Positions 16,748 through 25,194 of a DNA stretch of 64,000 nt are shown here, one piece after another. The notes under the pieces are model-generated. The model was given only the letters and a program-made list of their open reading frames with translations, made no database searches and had not been told where the DNA came from. This DNA comes from Mycolicibacterium gadium (lineage in GTDB: Bacteria; Actinomycetota; Actinomycetes; Mycobacteriales; Mycobacteriaceae). Both the position numbers and the translations under genes were made by a program. The first letter of the stretch is position 1; each line of letters starts with the position of its first letter. The stretch lies in the NCBI RefSeq assembly GCF_010728925.1, contig NZ_AP022608.1, forward strand, positions 4,154,001-4,218,000. The letters run 5' to 3'.

Positions 16748-17470
16748 TCAGACCGCCGCGCCGCCGCCGTCGGCGTACAGCGTCGAACCGGTGATGAAGC
16801 TGGCCCGCGGCGAGGCCAGAAACAGCACTGCCTCGGCGATCTCGGCGGCATGCGCGGTACGGCCCAGCGGTAGCGCCCGGCCGAGTTCCTCGTTGGTCTC
16901 GCCCCATTCGGCGGCCACCCCTTCGGTGCGTGTCGGCCCGGGCGCGACGCTGTTGACGCGCACCCCGTGCTTGCCGAATTCGGCGGCCCAGGTGCGGGTC
17001 AATGATTCGAGCGCCGCCTTGGAGGCGCTGTACACAGACGCCCCGGGAACACCCTTGGACGCGACCATGGAAGTGACGTTCACGATGCTGCCGCGGCCGC
17101 GTTCGAGCATCGCCGGGACCAGGCCCGCGACCAGGAAGTAGGCACCGCGCACGTTGGTGTCGAAAATCGATTCGAACGCAGCGAGTTCCTGGTCGACGGT
17201 GGCGGCGCCGGCGAAGTTCGCGGCGTTGTTCACGACGATGTCGACGTTGCCCACCTGGTCGATCAATGCGCGCACCGAGTCGATGTCGGACAGGTCGGCA
17301 GGCACGAAGCGCGCGTTGTCACCGATCCGCGCCGCCGCCGCACCACCACGGGCGCGGTCGCGTCCGGAGATGACGACCTCGGCGCCCTCGGCCGCCATCA
17401 GGCGGGCGGCCTCCCACCCGATACCGGCCGTACCACCTGTGACCAGGACTTTATGATTCGCAAGTTCCAT
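16748..17470 (-). CDS. Short-chain dehydrogenase/reductase (SDR)
   Basis: The 240-residue classical SDR carries the NAD(P) motif VTGGTAGIG (10-18), NNAAN, the catalytic Ser in NVTSMVAS, and YSASK with the active-site Tyr/Lys, then APGPTRTEG. It oxidises or reduces an alcohol/ketone substrate that cannot be specified. It is transcribed with the ECF sigma gene, 28 nt downstream, so it may be the conserved oxidoreductase partner of that sigma factor. ATG 17470 (MELANHK) is preferred over an upstream start that lacks homology. Confidence 0.92.
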   Translation of the reverse strand: MELANHKVLVTGGTAGIGWEAARLMAAEGAEVVISGRDRARGGAAAARIGDNARFVPADLSDIDSVRALIDQVGNVDIVVNNAANFAGAATVDQELAAFESIFDTNVRGAYFLVAGLVPAMLERGRGSIVNVTSMVASKGVPGASVYSASKAALESLTRTWAAEFGKHGVRVNSVAPGPTRTEGVAAEWGETNEELGRALPLGRTAHAAEIAEAVLFLASPRASFITGSTLYADGGGAAV

Positions 17471-17537
17471 CAACTCAGTCTGTCGACCGAGGTGGACCAC
17501 GGGACCCTTGAAAGTCCGTAGTCATTCCATGGTCCGG

Positions 17538-20315
17538 CTAGGTGACCGCGGGTCGCCCCCGCAGCTGCCGACGGGATTTGATGCCGAGCTTGGCGAACAC
17601 CTTGCGCAGGTGCCATTCGACGGTGTGGGCGCTGATGAACAGCTGCGCACCGATCTCCTGATTGGTTAGGCCGGCGCCGGCCAGCTGCGCGATCTGGCCC
17701 TCCTGCGCCGTCAGCCCGTCGCCCGTGCCGATCGCGCGCTTCTGGGTCTTCTCGCCGGTGACAAGCAGCTCGCGGCGGGCCCGCTCGGCGAAGCTCTCGG
17801 ACCCCATACGGACGAACATGTCGTGCGCGGTGCCCAGATGCTGGCGGGCGTCGACCCGCCGATTCATGCGACGCAGCCACTCCCCGAACACGAGGTGCGA
17901 ACGCGCGAGATAGACCTTCATCCCGGTGCGGCCGAGCCGTTCGATTGCCTCGCGGTAGAGCGTCTCAGCGGTATGGTCGTCGGCGACGAGAGCCCGGCAA
18001 CGGGCCAATGTGCCCAGCACCCAATCCGTTTCGGCGACGGCCTCCGTCTCCATCAGCGCGGCTCCGCGGGCAGCCGCTTCCCGGTCGCCGCACCGGGCAC
18101 CCGCCTCGACGAGTTCGGCGAGCACCAACCGGTACGGGCCCAGGTCCTCGTGCTCACACGCCCGCTTCGCCGCGGTGAGCGCTTCCTGATAGTGGCCGAG
18201 CCCGTTGTTGAGGATCGCGGTGAAGCACCCGAGCAGGCCGATGACCCTGCCCTCGCCTCGGGACGCCGCGAGTTGCGCCGTCGCTTCGATCATCCGCACT
18301 GCCTCGTCCTCCGCGCCGCGCCAGACGGTGAGTGAGATGGCGTGGTAGCGCACCGGCGCCAATCCCGTTGCGGCGGAGATCGTGTTGGCCTCCTCGATCA
18401 GCGCCGCGGCCGCGTCGAACTCGCCCGCGAACACGTGGCTGCCCGCACGTGTCGCCAGCGCCAGCGGGAGCATCGCGAGCGCACCCGATTCGCGCGCCAG
18501 GCGAACCGCGGTGGTGCCGACGTCGTGCCACATGGCGTCGTCCCACAATTCCCCAGCGGCGCATTCCAGCGCGATGGGAAAGCCCTGCCAGAACGATCGC
18601 ATCACGTCGTCGTCGGTGTGCTGTGCCGCCTCGAGCACCTTGGTCATGGCGGTGCGCAACGTCGGCAGGCTCGCGGCGTGGCCGGCTGTGAACCGCATCG
18701 CCAAGCCGTCCAGCAGTAGATCGTGCGGGCGTGCCGGTTGCGGGCCTACCGGCGCGTGGCGCGCCGGTTCGGCGACGACGACGGGGCCGCCGTGCGGACA
18801 CAGCCGACCTGCGTACATCGCGGCACCCAGCGCGTCGAGGTAGGTCTCGCGAGCCAACGCGTCGTCGAGTCCTTCCAGACCCCTGGCGGCATCGAGCAAT
18901 TCCAGCGCGGTGTCGGCGACCGGCGCAGCACCCTCCACGCCACCGCGACTCTCGACGAAGGCGATCCGCGCGCGCAGCCGCTGGGCCCGGGCCCGATGCA
19001 GGGCGTCCAGCGGGCTCATCTCGGCGATTGCCAGCAGCCCGTACGCTGCGTCGGACGACGTGGCCGCGAACTTCGCCTCGGCGGCGGCCAGCGCCCTGGT
19101 TCCTCGGCGCGCCGGGTCCGATGTCAGTTCGGTCGCCCGCTCCAGGAACGCGGCCGCGGCGGCGACACCTCCTCTGGCGGCCGCGCGGTCGGCGGATTTC
19201 TCGAGTTCGTCGGCGACATCGTCATCGGTGCCGAACGCGGCGTTGGCGCCGTGCCAGGCCCGGCGATCCGGGTCGGAGTTCGGATCGGTCTCGTCGGCGA
19301 GCGCGCGGTGGGCCGCGCGGCGATCGTCGACGTCGGCGGCGAAGTAGGCGGCCGAGCGCATCAGCGGATGGCGGAAGCGGACCCTGGTGCCGATCTCGAT
19401 GAGTCCCTCGGCCTCTGCATGCGCGGCGTCGTCGGGGGTGATTCCCATCCGGTGCGCGGCCCGGATCAACAGGGCCTTGTCGCCGACGGGCTCTGCCGCA
19501 GCGGCCAGCAACAGCTTCTGCGTCGGCGCAGGCAGCGACTTGACCCGCCGCACGAAGCTCTGCTCGAGGTGACTCGACGGGGCGCGAGCGTCCGGGCGAC
19601 CGTAGCCGCCCTCGGCTGCGGCGGGATCGCGGGGCAACTCCAGCAGCGCCAGCGGATTGCCGCGCGCCTCGGCGATGATCCGTTCCCGCACCCGCTCGTC
19701 GAGGCGGCCACGAATAACGGTGTCCAACAAGGCCCGTGAGTCCCCGTCGGACAGACCGCGGATCTCCATCTCCGGCAACCCGATCAACTCGTCGGCAACG
19801 GTGCTGCGCACCGCGAACACCAGCGCCACGGGCTCGGCCAGCAGCCGGCGCGCGACGAACGCGAGCGTCTGCGCAGAGACCCGGTCCAGCCATTGGGCGT
19901 CGTCGACGATGCAGACCAGCGGTCGGTCCGCGGTGACCAAGGCGAGCAGGCTCAGCACCGCGAGGCCCACCAGGAAGCGGTCCGGCGGCGGTCCCGCGCT
20001 CCGGCCGAACGCCGTGGCGAGCGCGTCGCGTTGCGGCGCGGGCAGGGCATCCAGACGGTCCAGCATCGGGGCGCACAGCTGGTGCAGACCCGCGAAGGCG
20101 AGTTCGACTTCGGCCTCGGCACCGGCTGCGCGCGCGACATGGAACCCGCCGGCGCGCTCGGCGACGTAGTCCAGCAGTGCGGTCTTGCCGACGCCGGCTT
20201 CCCCGCGCAGCACGACGACCTGGCTCTCGCCCCTGCCGGCGGCCTCGACCAGACGGTTCAGCGCCTCGCACTCGTCATGTCGCCCGCGCAGGGGATGTTC
20301 CGCACCGCCTGCCAT
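17538..20315 (-). CDS. Large ATP-binding LuxR-family regulator (LAL type)
   Basis: The 925-residue regulator has an N-terminal AAA/NTPase with Walker A GEAGVGKTA (about 35-45) and Walker B LVCIVDDAQW, a long middle helical region (TPR-like, about 350-830), and a C-terminal LuxR helix-turn-helix (LTAQEGQIAQLAGAGLTNQE, VEWHLRKVFAKLGI). Members sense small ligands and activate carbon-use or secondary-metabolite genes. Targets are unknown here; the flanking SDR/sigma and epimerase genes on the same strand are candidates. ATG 20315 was chosen; GTG 20321 is possible. Neither has a strong ribosome-binding site. Confidence 0.9.
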   Translation of the reverse strand: MAGGAEHPLRGRHDECEALNRLVEAAGRGESQVVVLRGEAGVGKTALLDYVAERAGGFHVARAAGAEAEVELAFAGLHQLCAPMLDRLDALPAPQRDALATAFGRSAGPPPDRFLVGLAVLSLLALVTADRPLVCIVDDAQWLDRVSAQTLAFVARRLLAEPVALVFAVRSTVADELIGLPEMEIRGLSDGDSRALLDTVIRGRLDERVRERIIAEARGNPLALLELPRDPAAAEGGYGRPDARAPSSHLEQSFVRRVKSLPAPTQKLLLAAAAEPVGDKALLIRAAHRMGITPDDAAHAEAEGLIEIGTRVRFRHPLMRSAAYFAADVDDRRAAHRALADETDPNSDPDRRAWHGANAAFGTDDDVADELEKSADRAAARGGVAAAAAFLERATELTSDPARRGTRALAAAEAKFAATSSDAAYGLLAIAEMSPLDALHRARAQRLRARIAFVESRGGVEGAAPVADTALELLDAARGLEGLDDALARETYLDALGAAMYAGRLCPHGGPVVVAEPARHAPVGPQPARPHDLLLDGLAMRFTAGHAASLPTLRTAMTKVLEAAQHTDDDVMRSFWQGFPIALECAAGELWDDAMWHDVGTTAVRLARESGALAMLPLALATRAGSHVFAGEFDAAAALIEEANTISAATGLAPVRYHAISLTVWRGAEDEAVRMIEATAQLAASRGEGRVIGLLGCFTAILNNGLGHYQEALTAAKRACEHEDLGPYRLVLAELVEAGARCGDREAAARGAALMETEAVAETDWVLGTLARCRALVADDHTAETLYREAIERLGRTGMKVYLARSHLVFGEWLRRMNRRVDARQHLGTAHDMFVRMGSESFAERARRELLVTGEKTQKRAIGTGDGLTAQEGQIAQLAGAGLTNQEIGAQLFISAHTVEWHLRKVFAKLGIKSRRQLRGRPAVT

Positions 20316-20352
20316 GTACACCGCCGTTGATCGTGAAAGGGCGGCCTTCAGA

Positions 20353-21375
20353 TTAGCCCGCGCTGCCATCCGACGGCGTTTTGGTCTTGCGTCGCGCCTC
20401 CCGCAGCCCGACCCAGAAGCGGGCCGCTTCCCGGATCGACTCCTCGACGGGGCGGGGCTGCCATCCCAGCTCCCGTTTGGCCTTGTCACACGCCACGGGA
20501 GCCTCGGCTCGCATGAGACGCAGCGAACCCATCGACAGTTGTTCGTCGGTGCCGCGCAGCTTCGCCTTCGCGCTGCCGAGTGCGGCCATCGCATACGACA
20601 TCGGCAGCGGAATCGACTTGGTCGGTGCGGGCACCCCGGCCGCTTCGGCCGCGATGCGCACCACCTCGGCGTTGCTGATCATCTTGTCCGAGATCAGATA
20701 ACGCTCGCCGATCCGGCCTTTCTCGGCGGCCAGCAGCAGTGCCCGCGCCGCGTCGTCGATACCGACCGCTTCGAGCTCGATCTTGTCCATCACGAACGGC
20801 AGCTTTCCGAACGCGGTACCGGCGATGAGCGCGCCGTGGGGGGTCATGCCCCAGTCGCCCGCGCCGTACGTCGTCGACACACACATCGCGACGGCGGGCA
20901 AGCCATAGTCACGCGCGTACTGCAGCACCAATTTTTCCGCCTGGACCCGGGAACGAACGTACGGGGTCAGGCCCCTCTCGACGACGACGTCATCCTCGGT
21001 GGCGATGCGCCCGCGCTTTCGGCCGACGGTGACGTAGCTGCTGGTGAAGACGAACCGATGCAGCCCAGCATCTTTCGCGATCTCCAGCACGTTGCGGGTG
21101 CCGTCGACGTTGGTGTGGAACAGCGGCGCGGAATCGCGCAGCCAGCCGCGGGTGTCGACAACGCAGTAGTAGACGTCCTCGACGCCGGCCATCGCCTCGC
21201 TCAGGGTCTGGTTGTCCCAGATGTCGCCGACGAACCGCGTGACATCGAGGTCGTCGATGCCGATCGTGTTGGCCCCGTCGCGCACCATGACACGCACATC
21301 GTCGCCCTTTTCGACGAGCTGGCGGGTGACGTGCGAGCCCAGATAACCGTTGGCGCCGATGACCAGTGCGGTCAC
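20353..21375 (-). CDS. NAD-dependent epimerase/3-beta-HSD-like extended SDR
   Basis: The 340-residue extended SDR has the NAD motif VIGANGYLGSHV at the start, the VYYCVVDT strand, and a TSSYVTVG segment. The usual YxxxK is represented by TPYVRSRVQAEK, in which the spacing is not canonical. It resembles steroid dehydrogenase/dihydroflavonol reductase types and the M. tuberculosis protein I recall as Rv0139. Its GTG start overlaps the stop of the upstream SnoaL-like gene by 4 nt, so the two are coupled. A KstR-type box ahead of the pair suggests steroid-linked regulation. Confidence 0.88.
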   Translation of the reverse strand: MTALVIGANGYLGSHVTRQLVEKGDDVRVMVRDGANTIGIDDLDVTRFVGDIWDNQTLSEAMAGVEDVYYCVVDTRGWLRDSAPLFHTNVDGTRNVLEIAKDAGLHRFVFTSSYVTVGRKRGRIATEDDVVVERGLTPYVRSRVQAEKLVLQYARDYGLPAVAMCVSTTYGAGDWGMTPHGALIAGTAFGKLPFVMDKIELEAVGIDDAARALLLAAEKGRIGERYLISDKMISNAEVVRIAAEAAGVPAPTKSIPLPMSYAMAALGSAKAKLRGTDEQLSMGSLRLMRAEAPVACDKAKRELGWQPRPVEESIREAARFWVGLREARRKTKTPSDGSAG

Positions 21376-21890
21376 TTCTGCCCGCCCAACTGCCCGCCGA
21401 ACTGCTTCATCCATTCGGCCGCTTCGTCTGGCAGCGTGCCGAGTTCCTCTGCCTTACGGCACCACTTCACCGCGGCCCTCACGAACCGCAACGGGTTGTA
21501 GATGTCCTCCTGGCGGCGCCACAGCCCGTCGCCCGCGTACGTGATGATCGAGATGTTGGTGGCCGTGATGATCGTGCCGTCGCCTGGGTCACGCATCGGA
21601 TTGTCGAGCTCGCAGATGACCCGTCCGGTCGCCTCGTCGAACACCGACCACAGCGACGGAAACGACGTCATGTAGCTGCCGGGGAAGCTTTCCATCGTCT
21701 GCCAGATCCAGGGGCGCACCTCGTCTCGGCCGCGCATGGTGCCCGCCGCGTGCTCGACGTAGAGGACGTCGGGTGTGTACTGCTCAACCCAGGGATCCCA
21801 GTCGCGGGTCTGCGCGGCGCGATCGACCGTCGCTTCGAACTTCTCGAACGCCGCGACCAACTCGTCGCGGCTGAAAGTGCTGCCAGTCAC
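21372..21890 (-). CDS. SnoaL/NTF2-like protein
   Basis: This 172-residue protein has a SnoaL-like alpha+beta cone: EKFEATVDRAAQTRDWDPWV, YTPDVLYVEHAAGTMRGRDEV and a strand pair ending in ISIITYAGDGLW. Members bind hydrophobic ligands such as steroids or polyketides, and some act as isomerases or hydrolases; the His in VEHAAG is a typical pocket residue. It is translationally coupled to the epimerase gene. The GTG at 21890 lies 8 nt from a KstR-type operator. It matches what I recall as Rv0138. Confidence 0.85.
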   Translation of the reverse strand: MTGSTFSRDELVAAFEKFEATVDRAAQTRDWDPWVEQYTPDVLYVEHAAGTMRGRDEVRPWIWQTMESFPGSYMTSFPSLWSVFDEATGRVICELDNPMRDPGDGTIITATNISIITYAGDGLWRRQEDIYNPLRFVRAAVKWCRKAEELGTLPDEAAEWMKQFGGQLGGQK

Positions 21891-21898
21891 ACCAGAAC

Positions 21899-21912
21899 TA
21901 GAACACGTTCTA
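21899..21912. promoter_or_regulatory. KstR-type operator
   Basis: TAGAACACGTTCTA matches the KstR consensus TNNAACNNGTTNNA at every fixed position and is a perfect 6-bp inverted repeat with a 2-nt centre. KstR represses cholesterol catabolic genes in actinobacteria. The site is just upstream of the SnoaL-like/epimerase pair, close enough to overlap the promoter of a leaderless or short-leader transcript. Confidence 0.6.
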
Positions 21913-21930
21913 CTGAGGTTTGTCGAGCAG

Positions 21931-22329
21931 TCAGGACACGCTGAGAACCTGCCGGTCACCGAGCGGGCCGGCCAGCGGCACCTCGACGGTGCCGGATACC
22001 GCGATCATGATGCAGGCACGGCCGACGGACTCGGGCCGCGTGCCGGAAAGCAACTCGACGCTGACGGTCTCGGCGGTCTCGGTGACGGTGGCATGAACGC
22101 CGTAGCACTCTGGTGTTCCGGTCGTGAAGTGCACGGCGACGGCGTCATCGGCGGCTACGCGGCTGAACGAGTCGGCGGGCATCGGATGGGGGTCCACGAT
22201 CGCCGGATTGTCGACGAAGACGACTCCTGCGGGTCCCTGCCGTTCCGGCAGAACCACGGTCTCGGCAGCAGCCGCAGGTGCGAACCAAACGGCGCCGACG
22301 ACAGCGGCGAGGGCAAGGCTGGTACGCAT
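21931..22329 (-). CDS. Small secreted protein, unknown function
   Basis: The 132-residue protein has a signal peptide ([18 protein letters not shown] with cleavage after AAA) and a mature part of about 110 residues with two cysteines (ECYGVHA and RACIMIAV) that may form a disulfide, and strands of the form TVSVELLSG and GTVEVPLAG, suggesting a small beta fold. No family is recognised. ATG 22329 (a GTG precedes it directly) is divergent from msrB with a 50-nt gap, so a shared promoter region is likely. Confidence 0.72.
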   Translation of the reverse strand: MRTSLALAAVVGAVWFAPAAAAETVVLPERQGPAGVVFVDNPAIVDPHPMPADSFSRVAADDAVAVHFTTGTPECYGVHATVTETAETVSVELLSGTRPESVGRACIMIAVSGTVEVPLAGPLGDRQVLSVS

Positions 22330-22379
22330 CACACTTCCGTAATCTCCGAACGGAACAGCGCCGTTACCCGGGCCGTTAT

Positions 22380-22841
22380 ATGAGCGTGCAATACAACAAG
22401 AACCCCGCCGCGGTCAGTGCGTTGTCACCGGAGCAGTACCACGTCACCCAGGAGAACGGCACCGAGCGGCCGTTCACCGGTGAGTACTGGGACAACCACG
22501 AACCCGGCATCTACGTCGACGTGGTGTCCGGTGAGCCGTTGTTCGCCTCGGTCGACAAGTTCGAGAGCGGCACCGGCTGGCCGAGCTTCACCCGGCCGAT
22601 CGAGGACGCGAACGTGGTCGAGAAAGTTGACCGCACCCTGTTCATGAAGCGCACCGAGGTGCGCTCGGCACACGGCGACAGCCATCTCGGCCACGTCTTC
22701 AACGACGGCCCGCGATCCGAGGGCGGGTTGCGCTACTGCATCAACTCGGCTTCGCTGAGGTTCATCCACCTCAATGATCTGGACGCCGAGGGTTATGGCG
22801 ACTACAAGAGGCTCTTCGAGAAGAAGGAGGCACAGGCATGA
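22380..22841 (+). CDS. msrB: Peptide-methionine (R)-S-oxide reductase MsrB
   Basis: The 153-residue enzyme reduces the R-epimer of methionine sulfoxide in proteins. GTGWPSF and the catalytic region [13 protein letters not shown] (Cys near residue 121) identify it, together with [13 protein letters not shown]. The positions that hold the zinc-binding CxxC in many homologues are Asp and Ser here ([13 protein letters not shown]), so it is a zinc-free type. It overlaps msrA by 4 nt (ATGA), so both stereoisomer repair enzymes are made together. Confidence 0.95.
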   Translation: MSVQYNKNPAAVSALSPEQYHVTQENGTERPFTGEYWDNHEPGIYVDVVSGEPLFASVDKFESGTGWPSFTRPIEDANVVEKVDRTLFMKRTEVRSAHGDSHLGHVFNDGPRSEGGLRYCINSASLRFIHLNDLDAEGYGDYKRLFEKKEAQA

Positions 22842-23347
22842 GTGAGTACAGGAAGGCGATCCTGGCCGGCGGCTGCTTCTGGGGCATGGAGGATCTGATC
22901 CGCAAGCAGCCCGGCGTCGTCGACACCCGCGTCGGCTACACCGGCGGCGAGAACGCCAACGCGACCTACCGCAATCACCCGGGTCACGCCGAGGCCATCG
23001 AGATCATTTACGACCCGGCGCAGACCGACTACCGCGCGCTGCTGGAGTTCTTCTTCCAGATCCACGATCCGACGACCAAAAACCGTCAGGGCAATGACGT
23101 CGGCACGAGCTACCGGTCGGCGATCTTCTACCTCGACGACGAGCAGAAGGCCGTCGCGCTGGACACCATCGCCGACGTCGACGCATCGGGCCTGTGGCCG
23201 GGCAAGGTCGTCACGGAAGTGACTCCGGCAAGCGAGTTCTGGGAGGCCGAGCCGGAGCACCAGGACTACCTGGAGCGCTACCCGAACGGGTACACCTGCC
23301 ACTTTCCCCGGGCCGGCTGGAAACTGCCGAAAAGGAGCACCGTCTAG
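22838..23347 (+). CDS. msrA: Peptide-methionine (S)-S-oxide reductase MsrA
   Basis: The 169-residue enzyme reduces the S-epimer of methionine sulfoxide. The active-site motif GCFWG has its catalytic Cys at position 13, followed by [20 protein letters not shown] and [10 protein letters not shown], all standard for MsrA. The C-terminal Cys in GYTCHFP can act as resolving residue. It is translationally coupled to msrB, and a long inverted repeat 15 nt after the stop probably ends the transcript. Confidence 0.96.
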   Translation: MSEYRKAILAGGCFWGMEDLIRKQPGVVDTRVGYTGGENANATYRNHPGHAEAIEIIYDPAQTDYRALLEFFFQIHDPTTKNRQGNDVGTSYRSAIFYLDDEQKAVALDTIADVDASGLWPGKVVTEVTPASEFWEAEPEHQDYLERYPNGYTCHFPRAGWKLPKRSTV

Positions 23348-23356
23348 GACGCGCGG

Positions 23357-23803
23357 CTACTTCCCGTGGGCTCGGAGCTGATAGAGCCCACGGGTGAGCG
23401 CCACGGTCTGGCCGGCTTCATCACGGACGACGGCGTCCAGCATGAAGTCGGCCTTTCCGTTCTCCGCGGCTTCGGTTTCCACGCGTCGTAATTCGTCCTC
23501 GTCCAAGGTCGCTTCGGCGCGTAGGTCACTGCGCGCGGCCGCGGTGAACTCGATGTCGAGTTTCTTCACCAGCGGGTAGTACTTGGCGGCATCGAAGCTC
23601 GCGATCGCGATGATGCCGCCCAGGATTTCGGCGACGGTGAACTCGACTCCGGCGTACACGACGCCGAAGTGATTGCCGTTGCCCTCCAACGGCACGGTGG
23701 CCGCGGCATAACCGCGGCGCGCCTCGACGGCCTTGATCCCCAGCTTGTGCGCAGCGGGGATGGTGGCCTCCATGCCGCCGTTGATCATCTCGACCAGACT
23801 CAT
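23357..23803 (-). CDS. Hotdog-fold thioesterase-like protein (DUF4442/YiiD-like)
   Basis: The 148-residue single-domain protein has the hotdog pattern VEMINGGMEATIPAAHKLG, NHFGVVYAGVEFTVAEILGG (central helix) and strands LDIEFTAAARSDL and MLDAVVRDEAGQTVALTRGLY. It is probably an acyl-CoA or acyl-ACP binding or hydrolysing protein, with no substrate evidence. Its last codons overlap a perfect inverted repeat that can act as a terminator for msrA and for this gene. Confidence 0.8.
   Translation of the reverse strand: MSLVEMINGGMEATIPAAHKLGIKAVEARRGYAAATVPLEGNGNHFGVVYAGVEFTVAEILGGIIAIASFDAAKYYPLVKKLDIEFTAAARSDLRAEATLDEDELRRVETEAAENGKADFMLDAVVRDEAGQTVALTRGLYQLRAHGK
23363..23394. terminator. Bidirectional terminator-like hairpin between msrA and thioesterase genes
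   Basis: CCCGTGGGCTC (23363-23373) and GAGCCCACGGG (23384-23394) form a perfect 11-bp stem with a 10-nt loop. No U-tract follows, which is common for mycobacterial terminators. It lies between the convergent msrA and thioesterase stops and overlaps the last codons of the latter. Confidence 0.65.
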
Positions 23804-23826
23804 GGGACGAAACTAGCCCATGTGCG

Positions 23827-25185
23827 TCACCGCCGGCGCACGGTGACGAGCCCGCCGTCTTTCGGAGTGAAGGCGATGCCGCGGAAGTGGATCTTCTCAT
23901 CCGGGACATCGTCGGTCTCAATGACGAAGTGCCGCAGAATGGTTCGCAGCACGACGTCCATCTCGACGTTGGCGAACGCCGCCCCGATGCAGCGGCGGGT
24001 GCCGCCGCCGAACGGTATCCACGCCGTCGGGGTCCTGGTGCCCAGGAACCGGTTGGGGTCGAAGCGCTCGGGGTTCGGGAAGGCCTCTGGGTTGGCGTGG
24101 ACGTTGCCGATCGAGACGATCACCGTGTAGCCGTGCGGAATCCGCCATTCGCCGAGATCGAAGTGCGGCGCGACGACGTGGCGACCGGAGAAGTCGATGA
24201 CGGTCCGGTTCCGTTGCAGCTCAACGATTGTGGCCTGGCGGTACTCGTTACCCCCCTCGTCGTTCTCCTCGACCAGCTTGGCGAGGACTTCGGGATGACG
24301 GCGCAACCGCTCGAACGCCCAGCCCAGGGTCGACGCGGTCGTCTCGTGGCCGGCACCCAACAGGGTCAGGAGTTCGTCGGAGATGTCCTGGTGCGACATC
24401 GGGGTTCCGTCCTCGTATCGGCTGCGCAGCAGCAGCGCCAGGATGTCGGTGCGGTCCTCGAGCCGCGGATCGGTCTCGGCCTTTTCGATCAGCGCGAACA
24501 CGGTGCAATCGAAGTTTCGGCGGAACTCCGCCAGCCGGCCCCACGGGCTGTACCGCCCGGTGCTGAACGGGGGCTCGGGCAGCGTGGCCATTCGCGACGC
24601 CAGCTTGGCCCACGGCGGGATGATCTCGCGCAGGTAGTCCAGTTGGGCTCCGTCGGCGCCGAACACCGTGCGCAGGATGACATTCAGTGTGATCCTGTTC
24701 ATCGGCTCGAGCGTCGCGAACTCGCGCCCCTCGGGCCAGGTCGCGGTCTCGCGCAGGGTCTCCTCTTCGATGACCTTTTCGTAGTTCTTGATGCTCTGCC
24801 CGTGGAACGGCGGCGCCAGCAGCTTGCGGCGCGCCCGGTGCTCCTTGTTGTCGAGTGCGAAAACCGACCCGGGCCCGAATATCCTGCTGAGGTTCGGCTT
24901 CACATTGATCAGCTCGTCGGTGCTCGCCAGGAACACCTGCCGCACCAGCGCCGGGTCGGAGACCACCACGCTACGGCCGAAGAACGGGACGTTGATCGCG
25001 AAGACGGGGCCGTGCCGCTTCAGCGTGTTGCGCAGGAAGGAGCGCCGAAAGCCTGCGAGCAGCACCCCTTGCACCACCTTCGGCAGCCGCACCGCCGGTG
25101 GCATCTTGGCCGACGGCGCCGCTGCCCCTTCGGTGTCGTCGGTGGCTTTGGTGTCTTCGATGTCGCTGATCGCCGCGTCCGTCAT
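23827..25185 (-). CDS. Cytochrome P450, CYP138-like
   Basis: This 452-residue monooxygenase has the oxygen-binding I-helix LLGAGHETTAST, the ExxR pair in VELQRNRTVI, and the heme-cysteine loop FGGGTRRCIGAAFA near residue 400. It has a long unmatched N-terminal segment of about 30 residues (acidic/Ala-rich) before the family start MPPAVRLPKVVQG. It is a close paralogue of the next P450 upstream, 9 nt away, so a tandem duplication is likely. Substrate unknown; expression probably follows the divergent TetR gene. Confidence 0.93.
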   Translation of the reverse strand: MTDAAISDIEDTKATDDTEGAAAPSAKMPPAVRLPKVVQGVLLAGFRRSFLRNTLKRHGPVFAINVPFFGRSVVVSDPALVRQVFLASTDELINVKPNLSRIFGPGSVFALDNKEHRARRKLLAPPFHGQSIKNYEKVIEEETLRETATWPEGREFATLEPMNRITLNVILRTVFGADGAQLDYLREIIPPWAKLASRMATLPEPPFSTGRYSPWGRLAEFRRNFDCTVFALIEKAETDPRLEDRTDILALLLRSRYEDGTPMSHQDISDELLTLLGAGHETTASTLGWAFERLRRHPEVLAKLVEENDEGGNEYRQATIVELQRNRTVIDFSGRHVVAPHFDLGEWRIPHGYTVIVSIGNVHANPEAFPNPERFDPNRFLGTRTPTAWIPFGGGTRRCIGAAFANVEMDVVLRTILRHFVIETDDVPDEKIHFRGIAFTPKDGGLVTVRRR

Positions 25186-25194
25186 TGCTCTCTC

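Noticed and set aside
17494..17535. Nested inverted repeat between the LuxR-type regulator and SDR genes (GGACCA/TGGTCC with inner GGAC/GTCC)
   Set aside because: First considered as a DosR box because of GGGAC...GTCC, but the spacing and flanks do not fit the DosR consensus; it could be a weak hairpin only.
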